64,000 nt of DNA, from the NCBI RefSeq assembly GCF_014359905.1, contig NZ_JACIYP010000004.1, forward strand, positions 51,166 through 115,165, given 5' to 3'. The notes under the pieces were generated by a model, which did not search any database, was not told the origin of the DNA, and worked only from the letters and a program-made list of their open reading frames with translations. Shown here piece by piece: positions 20,121 to 29,646 of the stretch. How positions within the stretch are numbered: position 1 is the first letter of the stretch; the number at the start of each line of letters is the position of its first letter. The translations under genes were made by a program, and so were the position numbers. This DNA is from Hoeflea sp. (GTDB taxonomy: Bacteria > Pseudomonadota > Alphaproteobacteria > Rhizobiales > Rhizobiaceae).

Positions 20121-23100
20121 TCAGTCGGCCAGCACCCGCTGCGGCGGAAAGGCGATGGAGACGAGCGTTCCTTCGCTCGGCGTCGAGACGATGTCGAACT
20201 GGGCCCGGTTGGCCTCCACCATCGCCTTGGTCAGCGGCAGGCCGAGCCCGGTTCCCTCGCCGCGCTGGCGCGGTCCGGGACCGACCTGGCCGAACGGCTT
20301 CATCGCCTGCTCGAGTTCCTTGCGGCTCATGCCGATGCCGGTGTCGCGGATGCGGATGACCACGTTGCCGGTGGGCTCGTAGGAGGTGGAAACGACGATC
20401 TGTCCGCCCGACGGTGTGAAGCGGATGGCGTTGGACAGAAGGTTGAGCGCGATCTGCTTGATCGAGCGCCGGTCTGCGACCACTTCCGGCACGCTGGCCG
20501 ACAGGCTGGTGCGGATGATCACCCGCTGGCTGTTGGCCATCGGCTGCAGCAGCGACACGCTTTCGGCCAGATGGTCGTTGAGCGAGACGGCGACGAATTC
20601 CATCTGCTCCTGGCCGGCCTCGATCTTGGAGATGTCGAGCAGGTCGTTGACGATGTCGAGCACATGCTTGCCCGAATTGCCGATGTCGTGGGCATATTCG
20701 AGATAGCGCGGGCTGCCGATCGGGCCGAAGCGCTCCTCCACCATCATCTCGGAGAATCCGATGATGGCGTTGAGCGGCGTGCGGATCTCGTGACTGACCC
20801 GGGCGAGGAAGTCCGACTTGTGCGAGTTGGCGGTCTCGGCCGCGCGCTTGGCGGTGCGCAGCTCCTCTTCGGTCCGCTTCCACTGGGTGATGTCGCGCAG
20901 CACCGCGCAAAACCCGTTCGAGCCCGACAGCCGGCCGATGGTCATGAACAGCGGCAGGAAGCCGCCGGAGGCCTCGCGGCCGATCACTTCGCGCCCGTCA
21001 TTGAGCACGCTGGAGACGCCGTGATCGGCGAGGCCGGAGACATAGTCCATCACCGCGCGTTGGCTCTCATGGGCAAACAGCATGGCGAAGGGCTGGCCCT
21101 GGGTTTCGCTCTCATTGTAGTTGAACAGCGCGCAGGCCGATCCGTTCATCGAGCGGATGGTGCCGTCATTGTCGAGGATGACGACGCCGTCGGTGGCGGT
21201 CTCCAGGATCGAGCGCAGCTCCTGCGCTTCGATCTTGAGCGCCGCAGACAGATCCGGCGCGGCCTCGGGCGCATCGCTTCCTGGCGCATCGGGTTCAGCC
21301 GCGCTGGTCTCCGCCAGGGCTTCCGCTTCGACCGGCGTGATCGCGTCCGCATCCATCCTGGAAAACTCGGCCTTGATCGGCGAGAGCGCCAGAAGCAGAG
21401 CCTGGCCATCGCCCCAATTGACCGACCTGAGCCGGGCCGTAACCCTGCTGGCGCCGCCATCGCCGCGGCGCACGATCATGCCGCCATCGCCGGCGGTCTC
21501 GTCATCCGAGCGGTCGAGCAGGTGATCGAGCCCGCCGCATTCGGCAAGCTCGCCAAGGGACGCATACCCGGTGAGTTCAAAGAACTCGGCATTGGCATGG
21601 ATCAGTTCATCGCCCGCATGCACCAGCAGCGCTGCGGGGATGGCGTCGACCAGGCCGGCATCGAGGCCTGGCTGCATCACCTGCCTTGCAGGCAGAGCGA
21701 AGGCGGAAGGCAGGGGCTCGACCGCCGTCGGCTCGATCCATTCGACCTCCGGGGAGGGGCTTTCCCCCAGGTCTTCCACCGGCGCGCCGGCGTGAGTGTC
21801 CGCATCGATTGCGCTTTCGCCGCCCGCAGCCGATGCAGGGATTTCGTCTCCCGCCCCGGTCTCGGCAGCGTCCGGCGAGTCTCCCGCCTCTTGCGCCGTC
21901 CCGGCGTCGAAATCGATCTCGATGTCACCCGCGCCCGGCTGCCCGTCCTGGGCGGTCGACTGGCGCCTTCCGAAGGAGGGTCGGTCTTCCTGCTGGTCCG
22001 GAGCGGTCGACTGGCCGGCATCCGCCGTGTCCGCGCCGGCTGCCGATGATTCGTTCAACCGCACGCCGATTTCCCGGAAAGCCGCCTGTTCGCCCGGCGA
22101 CAGGCCGTCGCGCGACCGCGTTCTGCGTGCTTCGAGATCAATGATCTTGTCGGAGTCGCGGCGCATCGGCGTTTCGACCATCCGGATCGCCGGCCGCTCG
22201 CCGCGGAACGGATCCTCGTCGGCCTCGGTGAGATCGGCGGTTTCCGAAGTCTCGTCGCTGCCGGCTTCGTCCGCTCCATGGCCGGGGGCGTCGCCGGGCT
22301 CGTTCCCGGCGCGGTCCATCAGCGAGAGCTCCTCGATATCCCGTTCAAGATTTTGCATCTCGAGATCGGCTTCGTCTTCGGCGCTCATGCCGGCATCGCC
22401 GGGCTGGCCGGACGTGTCCGCCCGCTGCGTGTCATCGGGTTCGGCGTGGTCTTCCTCAGGCGTCGTGTTCACCGTGCGCAGCCGCGCGCCCGGCACCAAG
22501 GCCAGGCCCAGCTCTTCGGGATCCTGCCGGGTTTCCCCGAGCCTCACAATTCCGAAGCCCCGGAACCCGTCGAACTGGCGGTCGCGGGTGTAGGTCGGAA
22601 GCGCCGCCAGGTCCACGGGCGTGACCAGCGTAGTACCCTGGATCGGCCAGTAAACCGTCTTGCCCGACCAGGTGTCGCGCCGGTTCAGCAGTTCCGAGAT
22701 GACATGATCGGGATCGAGATTGAACACCCGCGCCAGGTCCGGAAAGCTGCGGCCGACAATGTCGGCGGACTGCGGCCCGACGGCGGCGGCGAACTCGGGC
22801 GAGACGTCGCTGAACTTGCCGTCGCGGTTGATCTTCCAGACAAACCGCGCGGGCTTGCTGTTGGGGTCAAAGCGGAATTCCGGTGCCGCAGCGGCTGGCG
22901 CGTCTTCAGCGGCGGACGGGGCGGTGTCGCCGGTTGGCGCCGGGCGATCCGGGCCGCTCGTGTCCGCAGGCCGATAGGGTTCGTCCGCGTCCGCAGGTCG
23001 GGAAAGCTCGGCCGGTTCATCCGCCGGGGCGGCCAGGTCCATCTCGCCGGGTTCCTCGGCGTCTGCCGGACCGGTCTCGAGATCAGGCTCGCGGTCGGTC

Positions 23101-24272
23101 TCGGGACCGGTCTCGTTGTCGGTGGCGTCGGTGAGGCCGGTGTCGAGTTCGTGCGGATCGGCGAAGGGCAGCACGTCGTCGGCACGCTCTTCGTCGGCGC
23201 GCAGCTTTGCCAGGCGGGCGTTGAGCTCATCGCGGATGCGGCTGGTATCGAAACTCATGGGCCGATAGGCGGCCTTTGTGGCGGGCCCGGCGTCTGCAAG
23301 GGCTTCCGGTTCATCCTCATGGTCGGAGACCGCGGCGCCACCGTGGTGATCGGCGGCGTCGGACTCGAGCGCCGTTTCGTCGCGCGAGTCATCGCTGCCC
23401 GGTGCAGCGTCCATGCTCCCGGGCCCGGCCTGGTCACCCTCGTCGCGCGCGGTGTCGGTCTGTGCGTCCTGGCTCTCGTCCGTGTCATCCTCGGGTCCGG
23501 TGTCTGTCCCGGCAGGCGTTTCGGCTCCAGCTTCGCTGGTCTGGGCGTCGTCCCGCGGATAGACCGCGTCGGAAACTTCCCCGGTTCCGGCCTCCTGGTC
23601 ATCCGGCGAGGCCGGTTCCACGGCAAACAGCAGATGCAGCGCCGGATCGTCCGCAAGGCGGCCGATGGCGGTCGGCACCGGGCCGTTCAAGGCCTCGCTC
23701 ATGCGCTTGACCAGGCGGTCGCTCTCGTCCGCCACATCCGCGATCATCCGTGTGATGTCGCCTGGGGCAAGGCCGATCGCGTCAAAGGTGCTGGAGGCGG
23801 CCAGCACCCTTCCGTCGCTGTCGAGCACCGCGACATGGGTGCCGGTTCCCTCGAAACCGGAAATGATCTGGCGGGCGCGGGCGCCCGGCGCCAGGATCTG
23901 GCCAGCCTGGCTGCTGACCAGCAGAAGCGCCCGGGCGCCGTCGGGCAGGGTGATGTCTTCCAGGCTTGCCGGGGTCATCGACCGGGAAAACCCCGACGAC
24001 AGCCGCATCATGAACGCCTGCGGCCTGCCGGTGCGGCGCAAGCCGCTGAGCGCGCTTTCGATCTGCCGCCGGGTCGCAACCTGGCCCGCAAGGCCTTCAT
24101 CCAGGGCATCATAGATATTGCTGAACCCGAACAGATGGGCGGCCGCGCCATTGGCCCACAGCAATTCACCGAGGTCCGCGCTCAGCACCGCCACCGCGTC
24201 GCCCCTGGCAAAGCGGTCGCGGACCGAGGCATGAACGGCCAGATCTATGAACGGGTAGTGATGCGCCTGCAT
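20121..24272 (-). CDS. PdhS-family (PleC/DivJ-like) multi-PAS sensor histidine kinase
   Basis: A 1383-residue soluble kinase with no membrane segment. Order: PAS-like regions at about 5-110 and 135-215; a very acidic low-complexity linker to about 470; a PAS-like domain from about 475; a second acidic linker; PAS at about 875-960; PAS at about 1017-1125; HisKA with HEIRTPLNAIIGFSEMM (His1161); then HATPase with N-box NLLSNAIRFTPSGG and G-boxes DTGIGMS and GEGTGLGLPL to the end. The kinase core closely resembles Brucella PdhS, which acts on DivK in the CtrA cell-cycle network. No receiver domain or partner gene adjoins. A TTAA-N7-TTAA site lies 47 bases upstream. Confidence 0.9.
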   Translation of the reverse strand: MQAHHYPFIDLAVHASVRDRFARGDAVAVLSADLGELLWANGAAAHLFGFSNIYDALDEGLAGQVATRRQIESALSGLRRTGRPQAFMMRLSSGFSRSMTPASLEDITLPDGARALLLVSSQAGQILAPGARARQIISGFEGTGTHVAVLDSDGRVLAASSTFDAIGLAPGDITRMIADVADESDRLVKRMSEALNGPVPTAIGRLADDPALHLLFAVEPASPDDQEAGTGEVSDAVYPRDDAQTSEAGAETPAGTDTGPEDDTDESQDAQTDTARDEGDQAGPGSMDAAPGSDDSRDETALESDAADHHGGAAVSDHEDEPEALADAGPATKAAYRPMSFDTSRIRDELNARLAKLRADEERADDVLPFADPHELDTGLTDATDNETGPETDREPDLETGPADAEEPGEMDLAAPADEPAELSRPADADEPYRPADTSGPDRPAPTGDTAPSAAEDAPAAAAPEFRFDPNSKPARFVWKINRDGKFSDVSPEFAAAVGPQSADIVGRSFPDLARVFNLDPDHVISELLNRRDTWSGKTVYWPIQGTTLVTPVDLAALPTYTRDRQFDGFRGFGIVRLGETRQDPEELGLALVPGARLRTVNTTPEEDHAEPDDTQRADTSGQPGDAGMSAEDEADLEMQNLERDIEELSLMDRAGNEPGDAPGHGADEAGSDETSETADLTEADEDPFRGERPAIRMVETPMRRDSDKIIDLEARRTRSRDGLSPGEQAAFREIGVRLNESSAAGADTADAGQSTAPDQQEDRPSFGRRQSTAQDGQPGAGDIEIDFDAGTAQEAGDSPDAAETGAGDEIPASAAGGESAIDADTHAGAPVEDLGESPSPEVEWIEPTAVEPLPSAFALPARQVMQPGLDAGLVDAIPAALLVHAGDELIHANAEFFELTGYASLGELAECGGLDHLLDRSDDETAGDGGMIVRRGDGGASRVTARLRSVNWGDGQALLLALSPIKAEFSRMDADAITPVEAEALAETSAAEPDAPGSDAPEAAPDLSAALKIEAQELRSILETATDGVVILDNDGTIRSMNGSACALFNYNESETQGQPFAMLFAHESQRAVMDYVSGLADHGVSSVLNDGREVIGREASGGFLPLFMTIGRLSGSNGFCAVLRDITQWKRTEEELRTAKRAAETANSHKSDFLARVSHEIRTPLNAIIGFSEMMVEERFGPIGSPRYLEYAHDIGNSGKHVLDIVNDLLDISKIEAGQEQMEFVAVSLNDHLAESVSLLQPMANSQRVIIRTSLSASVPEVVADRRSIKQIALNLLSNAIRFTPSGGQIVVSTSYEPTGNVVIRIRDTGIGMSRKELEQAMKPFGQVGPGPRQRGEGTGLGLPLTKAMVEANRAQFDIVSTPSEGTLVSIAFPPQRVLAD

Positions 24273-24318
24273 GGGCTGAATTCCAGTTTCGGCCAGATTT
24301 GCCCATCGTAAGGGCGTA

Positions 24319-24333
24319 TTAAGGTTTAATTAA
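24319..24333 (-). promoter_or_regulatory. CtrA-type site upstream of the PdhS-like kinase gene
   Basis: TTAAGGTTTAATTAA matches the TTAA-N7-TTAA core of the CtrA consensus on both strands (the spacer is GGTTTAA). It ends 47 bp before the kinase start codon, in the right place for a promoter site. The fifth base of the second half-site is T rather than the preferred C. Confidence 0.55.
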
Positions 24334-24406
24334 TAGCTTTCACGCGGTCACCGGTCCAGCAAAGCACGGTGCCGCAGGGGCAATTTGTGAAGAAAAGGTT
24401 AACGCA

Positions 24407-24440
24407 TGGTGCGTTGCACAAATTATATTGCAATGCACCA
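24407..24440 (+). promoter_or_regulatory. Palindrome upstream of the phasin gene (possible PhaR/AniA operator)
   Basis: TGGTGCGTTGCA (24407-24418) and TGCAATGCACCA (24429-24440) are inverted copies matching at 11 of 12 positions, with an AT-rich 10-base spacer. It sits 75 bp before the phasin ATG. Phasin promoters in PHB producers are repressed by PhaR-type proteins that bind TGC-rich palindromes; assignment here is by analogy. Confidence 0.55.
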
Positions 24441-24514
24441 TATGCTGTGCTATGGTCCTTTTGAAATTGAAACGGGGCCGCGAAAGGTCTCAAGAAACTT
24501 CAAGGAGAAGTGAC

Positions 24515-24970
24515 ATGGCGACCAAGAAAACCGCAACCGCAGACGTCTTTGAATTCCCGGCATTTGACATGACCAAGATGGCCGATGGCTACCGCGAAAT
24601 GGCTGACAAGTCCGTCAACCAGACCAAGGAAAACTATGCCAAGGTCAAGACCGCTGCCGAAGACGCCACCAAGGCGATCGAGACAACGCTCGAAACCGCC
24701 CAGGCCGGCACGGTCGAACTGAGCCTCAAGGCCATCGACGCCGCCCGCGGCAATGTCGAGCACTCGCTGTCGCACATGGAAGCCCTGCTCGGCGTCAAGT
24801 CTGTCGCCCAGATGATCGAACTTCAGACCAGCTTCTTCCGCAAGCAGGCTGAAATGATGGTCGACCAGGCCAAGATCATGCAGGAAGCCGCAAAGAAGGT
24901 GGCTGAGGACGTGTCCAAGCCGACCAAGACCATTGCCGAAAAGGCCATGAACGAAATCAAGGTTGCCTGA
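24515..24970 (+). CDS. Phasin family protein
   Basis: A 151-residue amphipathic helical protein that coats polyhydroxybutyrate granules (phasin_2-type). It is almost entirely helical, Lys/Ala/Glu-rich and without signal or membrane segments. The typical N terminus (FEFPAFDMTKMADGYREMA) and the LQTSFFRKQAEMMVDQAKIMQE region near residues 108-130 are present. The frame extends upstream to 24428, but AAGGAG at 24502-24507 places the start at ATG 24515. A palindrome lies in its promoter region and a strong terminator follows. PHB synthase genes are not in the window. Confidence 0.93.
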   Translation: MATKKTATADVFEFPAFDMTKMADGYREMADKSVNQTKENYAKVKTAAEDATKAIETTLETAQAGTVELSLKAIDAARGNVEHSLSHMEALLGVKSVAQMIELQTSFFRKQAEMMVDQAKIMQEAAKKVAEDVSKPTKTIAEKAMNEIKVA

Positions 24971-24993
24971 TTTCGTTGCAGCAATGACGTGCG

Positions 24994-25020
24994 AAGGCCG
25001 GACCCAGTGTCCGGCCTTTT
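24994..25020 (+). terminator. Rho-independent terminator of the phasin gene
   Basis: AAGGCCGGAC (24994-25003), loop CCAGT, GTCCGGCCTT (25009-25018), continuing into TT, giving a four-T run. It begins 24 bases after the phasin stop codon. Confidence 0.85.
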
Positions 25021-25144
25021 GCGTTGTAGGCGTCTAAGCTCCCGAAATCATCAAAACCGGCCTGACGCCTCTTGCAAAAACGCCGTGCTCCCCGTATGTC
25101 AGCGGCAAGATGACGGCTTGGACAGGGTCCTTGCAGTCTTTCGT

Positions 25145-25221
25145 GCGGTTGTAGCTCAGTTGGTTAGAGCGCCGGATTGTGGATCCGGAGGTCGGTGGTT
25201 CAAGCCCACCCAACCGTACCA
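25145..25221 (+). tRNA. tRNA-His (GTG), alphaproteobacterial form lacking G-1
   Basis: 77 bases including an encoded CCA. The acceptor stem GCGGTTG pairs with CAACCGT through a G1-U72 wobble; the D-arm is TAGCTCAGTTGGTTAGAGC, the anticodon arm is CCGGATTGTGGATCCGG with anticodon GTG, and the T-arm is GGTGGTTCAAGCCCACC. The discriminator is A73. The usual extra G-1 opposite C73 is therefore absent, as known for a large group of alphaproteobacteria with a matching variant HisRS. Confidence 0.95.
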
Positions 25222-25288
25222 TTTCCCTTCAGAGCATTGACGCCAAAGCGAGCCTTCCGGCCTGCGCTCAGGTTTGCCTTCAGTTCGT

Positions 25289-25525
25289 TCAGAACGCCTT
25301 GAAGGTCAGGATCGTGTGCGTCCGCTCGATGCCGGGAATGGTGTGCACCTTGTCGGCGATGAAGCGGCCGATATCGACGTCATCCTCGATGTAGAATTTT
25401 GCCATCAGGTCGAACTGGCCGCTGACCGAGTAGATCTCGGACGCGATCTCGCGGTTGGCGATTTCCTCGGCGACCGCATAGGCCTGTCCGAGCTTGCATT
25501 GAAACTCCACGAAAAAACACTGCAT
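25289..25525 (-). CDS. Stand-alone Lrp/AsnC effector (RAM) domain protein
   Basis: A 78-residue protein consisting only of the ligand-binding RAM domain of Lrp/AsnC regulators, with no helix-turn-helix. It has the beta-alpha-beta-beta-alpha-beta pattern: MQCFFVEFQCKLG, a helix to about residue 26, then IASEIYSVSGQFDLMAKFYI, DVDIGRFIADKVHTIPGI and ERTHTILTF. ATG 25525 is preceded by AAGGAG. Such proteins may sense amino acids or modulate full-length Lrp by co-assembly. It is divergent from an amino-acid/amide transporter operon. Confidence 0.9.
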   Translation of the reverse strand: MQCFFVEFQCKLGQAYAVAEEIANREIASEIYSVSGQFDLMAKFYIEDDVDIGRFIADKVHTIPGIERTHTILTFKAF

Positions 25526-25641
25526 CGCCGGTCTCCTTATGTCCCTGGGCTGGCTTTGGCTGCTTCTGCATAAGCATGGCATGCGCCTCCTTGGAACCAT
25601 GCCCGCGGCCTGGGCGCAAGGGACAATGCCGGCGGAAGTAC

Positions 25642-25653
25642 TTTAAGCTTAAA
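25642..25653. promoter_or_regulatory. AT-rich palindrome in the divergent promoter region
   Basis: TTTAAGCTTAAA is a perfect 12-bp palindrome located about 130 bp upstream of the HAAT binding-protein gene and 117 bp upstream of the RAM-domain gene. TTAAGCT recurs at 25682-25688. It may be an operator; no regulator can be assigned. Confidence 0.35.
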
Positions 25654-25786
25654 AAAACACTGGAATTCTTTTTTGCGGCTGTTAAGCTCTCGTCCAACGG
25701 CCCAATAGAGGGCCTGCCGGGGATAATGTTGTATTGAACGGACCGAAACAAGGCCGGATATGCATCAAACACAGAGAGGAAGTTCA

Positions 25787-26929
25787 ATGAACAAACTGCT
25801 TTTGGGACTGACGACTGCCGTATCGCTGATTGCCAGCGCTGCGGTTTCATCTGCCGAGCCTGTCAAGGTCGGCATGATCACCACCCTGTCGGGTGGCGGC
25901 GCATCGCTCGGCATCGATACCCGCGATGGCTTCCTTCTGGCGGTCAAGCAATCCGGCAACAAGGACATGGAAGTCATTGTCGAGGATGACGCCCAGAAGC
26001 CGGACCTGGCGGTGCAACTGGCCGACAAGCTGGTTCAGTCCGACAAGGTCGACGTTCTCACCGGCATCGTCTGGTCCAACCTCGCCATGGCTGTTGTGCC
26101 GTCGGCGGTGGCCCAGGGCAAGTTCTATCTCTCCACCAATGCCGCTCCGTCGGCCCTGGCTGGTGCGGGCTGCAACCCCAACTATTTCTCGGTCTCCTAT
26201 CAGAACGACAATCTTCATGAAGCCGCAGGCGAATATGCCAACACCGCGGGCATGAAGAATGTGTTCATCATGGCGCCGAACTATCCGGCCGGCAAGGATT
26301 CGCTGGCCGGCTTCAAGCGCTTCTACAAGGGCGAGGTTGCCAACGAGGTCTACACCGAATTGGGCGCCACGGACTATGCCAACGAGATCGCCCAGATCCG
26401 TGCTTCCGGCGCCGATGGCGTCTTCTTCTTCCTGCCCGGCGGCATGGGCATCTCCTTCATGAAGCAGTATGCGGGCGCCGCCGTCGATGTGCCGCTGATC
26501 GGTCCCGCCTTCTCCTTCGATCAGAACATCCTGCAGGCCGTCGGCGACGCAGCGCTCGGCGTCAAGAACACCTCGACCTGGTCGAAGGATCTCGACAACC
26601 AGGCCAACAAGGATTTTGTTGCTGCCTATCAGGCCGAATACAACCGCCTGCCGTCGATCTACGCCGCGCAGGGCTATGACACCGCCAACCTGCTGATCTC
26701 GGCCATGGGCACTGCCGCCGTCACCGATCAGGATGCGTTCCGCAAGGCGCTGGAATCGGCCGACTTCAAGTCGGTTCGCGGCAAGTTCAGCTTCGGCCCC
26801 AACCATCACCCGATCCAGGACATCCATGTCCGCGAAGTGATCAAGGAGGGTGACATCTACACCAACAAGCTGGTGGGCACCGCGCTCACCGACCGCGCCG
26901 ACGCCTACGCGGCCGATTGCAAGATGTAA
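25787..26929 (+). CDS. HAAT-type ABC transporter, periplasmic binding protein
   Basis: A 380-residue secreted binding protein of the LivK/AmiC class (peripla_BP_6). Signal peptide about 1-24 (cleavage near VSSA-EP); the mature part begins VKVGMITTLSGGGASLGID, typical of branched-chain amino acid, amide or aromatic-acid binders. ATG 25787 follows GAGAGGAAG; an upstream frame from 25760 is not needed. It heads an operon with two permeases and two ATPases. It is clearly different in sequence from the second LivK-like protein at 53808, so it probably binds another substrate; which one is unknown. Confidence 0.92.
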   Translation: MNKLLLGLTTAVSLIASAAVSSAEPVKVGMITTLSGGGASLGIDTRDGFLLAVKQSGNKDMEVIVEDDAQKPDLAVQLADKLVQSDKVDVLTGIVWSNLAMAVVPSAVAQGKFYLSTNAAPSALAGAGCNPNYFSVSYQNDNLHEAAGEYANTAGMKNVFIMAPNYPAGKDSLAGFKRFYKGEVANEVYTELGATDYANEIAQIRASGADGVFFFLPGGMGISFMKQYAGAAVDVPLIGPAFSFDQNILQAVGDAALGVKNTSTWSKDLDNQANKDFVAAYQAEYNRLPSIYAAQGYDTANLLISAMGTAAVTDQDAFRKALESADFKSVRGKFSFGPNHHPIQDIHVREVIKEGDIYTNKLVGTALTDRADAYAADCKM

Positions 26930-26941
26930 TCAGCTCCCGAT

Positions 26942-26970
26942 CCCGGGCGGACACTCCGCCCGGGCCTTTT
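26942..26970 (+). terminator. Intercistronic stem-loop after the HAAT binding-protein gene
   Basis: CCCGGGCGGA (26942-26951), loop CAC, TCCGCCCGGG (26955-26964), then CCTTTT. A perfect ten-pair stem that begins 13 bases after the binding-protein stop, before the permease gene. It probably acts as an attenuator or message stabiliser. Confidence 0.75.
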
Positions 26971-26998
26971 CCCCGTGCTGACGCGAGCCCGGCAGACA

Positions 26999-27911
26999 AT
27001 GACCGTCGCCCTTTTCCTGGAACAAATTCTCAACGGTCTGCAGCTCGGCGTCATGCTGTTCCTGATGGCCGCCGGCCTGACGCTGATTTTCGGCGTCATG
27101 GGCCTGATCAATCTCGCCCATGGCTCGCTGTTCATGCTTGGCGGCTTCGTCTGCGCCGCGGTCGCCGCCTGGAGCGGCTCGTTCTGGCTCGGGCTGATCG
27201 CCAGCCTCGCCGCCGCCGCCGCCATGGGTGCGCTGGTCGAGATCGTGGTGATCCGCAGGCTCTATGACCGCGATCACCTTGACCAGGTGCTGGCGACCTT
27301 CGCGCTGGTGCTGATGTTTTCCGAAGGCGTACGCTTCGTCTTCGGCTCCTTTCCGCTCTATCTCGATCCTCCGGCGTTTCTCGCCGGTGCGGTGATCCTG
27401 CCCGGCGGCTTGCCCTATCCGGCCTACCGGCTGGCGATCATCGTCGCCGGACTGCTCGTCGCCATCGGCCTCGGTCTGCTGATCAGCCGCACGCGGCTCG
27501 GCATGCAGATCCGCGCCGGTGAATCCGACCGCGAAATGATTGCCGCGCTCGGCGTCGATATCCGCTTTCTCTACACCGTGGTTTTCGCGCTTGGGGCAGC
27601 GCTTGCGGGCCTGGCCGGGGCCATGGTCGGCGCCATCCAGTCGGTGCAGATCGGCATGGGCGAGCCCGTGCTCATCCTCGCCTTCGTCGTCATCGTCATC
27701 GGGGGCATCGGCTCGATCCGCGGCGCGCTCGTGGCTGCGCTCATCGTCGGGCTGGTCGACACCATGGGCCGCTTCCTGCTGCCCTCGCTTCTGTCCACCG
27801 TCATGGAGGCTTCCGATGCTGCCGGCGTCGGTTCGGCCATCGCCTCGATGCTGATCTATCTCTTGATGGCCGCAGTTCTGGTGTTCAAGCCCAGAGGATT
27901 GTTCCCAGCCA

Positions 27912-27919
<8 letters not shown>
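26999..27919 (+). CDS. HAAT-type ABC transporter permease (LivH-like)
   Basis: A 306-residue inner-membrane permease with about eight segments. It has the LivH-type N terminus (FLEQILNGLQLGVMLFLMAAG), the GLINLAHGSLFMLG motif and the cytoplasmic contact region near RAGESDREMIAALGVD. ATG 26999 gives the normal family N terminus; an in-frame GTG at 26975 lies inside the end of the preceding hairpin region and is less likely. No strong ribosome site is visible. Its end overlaps the next permease by eight bases. Confidence 0.92.
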
Positions 27920-28893
<974 letters not shown>

Positions 28894-28901
<8 letters not shown>

Positions 28902-29646
28902 ACCGGTGCTTGAACTCGCGGGCCTGACCAAGTCCTTTGGCGCCCTGAAGGTCACCGACGGCGTCGATCTCGATCTGCGCCCCGGCGAGATCCATGCCCT
29001 GATCGGTCCCAACGGCGCCGGCAAATCGAGCCTGATCAAGCTCGTCGCGGGCGAACTCTCCGCCGACGCCGGCTCGATCCGCTTCAATGGCTGCGACATC
29101 GACGAGTTCGACCAGATTGCCCGCGCCCGCCTCGGTCTCACCCGGACTTTCCAGGTGTCTTCTCTCATTCCGGAATTTAGCGCCCGCGGCAATGTCATGC
29201 TCGCAGCCCAAGCCCGCCACCGCTCGGTGTTCGGCTTCTTCCGGCAGGCGAGCGCCGACAGGCAGTTGACCGGCGAAGCCATGCAGGCGCTGGAGCGCGT
29301 TGGGCTCGCCGATCGCGCTGGCGTCCGGGTGAGTGAACTGTCCCACGGCGAGAAGCGTCTGTTGGAGATTGCCATGGCGCTTGCCATGCAGCCGCGCATC
29401 TTCCTGATGGATGAGCCGATGGCCGGTCTTGGCCAGGAAGGCTCAAGCCGGTTGATCGGCTTTCTCGACAAGCTCCGCAAGGAAGCGCCGATCCTGCTGA
29501 TTGAACATGACATGGACGCCGTGTTTCAACTCGCCGACCGCATCTCGGTGCTGGTGGCCGGGCGCGTCATCGCCCGCGGCAAGGCCGCCGAGATCCGCGC
29601 CCATCCGGAAGTCCGCGCCGCCTATCTCGGGGAGGACGAGGCATGA
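28894..29646 (+). CDS. HAAT-type ABC transporter ATPase 1 (LivG-like)
   Basis: A 250-residue ATP-binding subunit. Walker A GPNGAGKSS is near residue 37, the signature is the LivG-type variant LSHGEKRLLEIAMAL, Walker B is IFLMDEPMAGLG, and the switch His is in LIEHDMDAVF. ATG 28894 follows GGGAGGACG and lies inside the end of the LivM-like gene. It overlaps the next ATPase by ATGA at 29643-29646. It works as a heterodimer with LivF. Confidence 0.93.

Noticed and set aside
22278..24311. 677-codon frame opposite the PdhS-like kinase
   Set aside because: Arises from the Asp/Glu-rich GC-rich linkers of the real gene; its own sequence is low-complexity and covers the CtrA-type site only by chance.
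25034..25222. 62-codon frame opposite the tRNA-His gene
   Set aside because: The product (LGGLEPPTSGSTIRRSNQLSY) is the familiar artefact of translating the complement of a tRNA.
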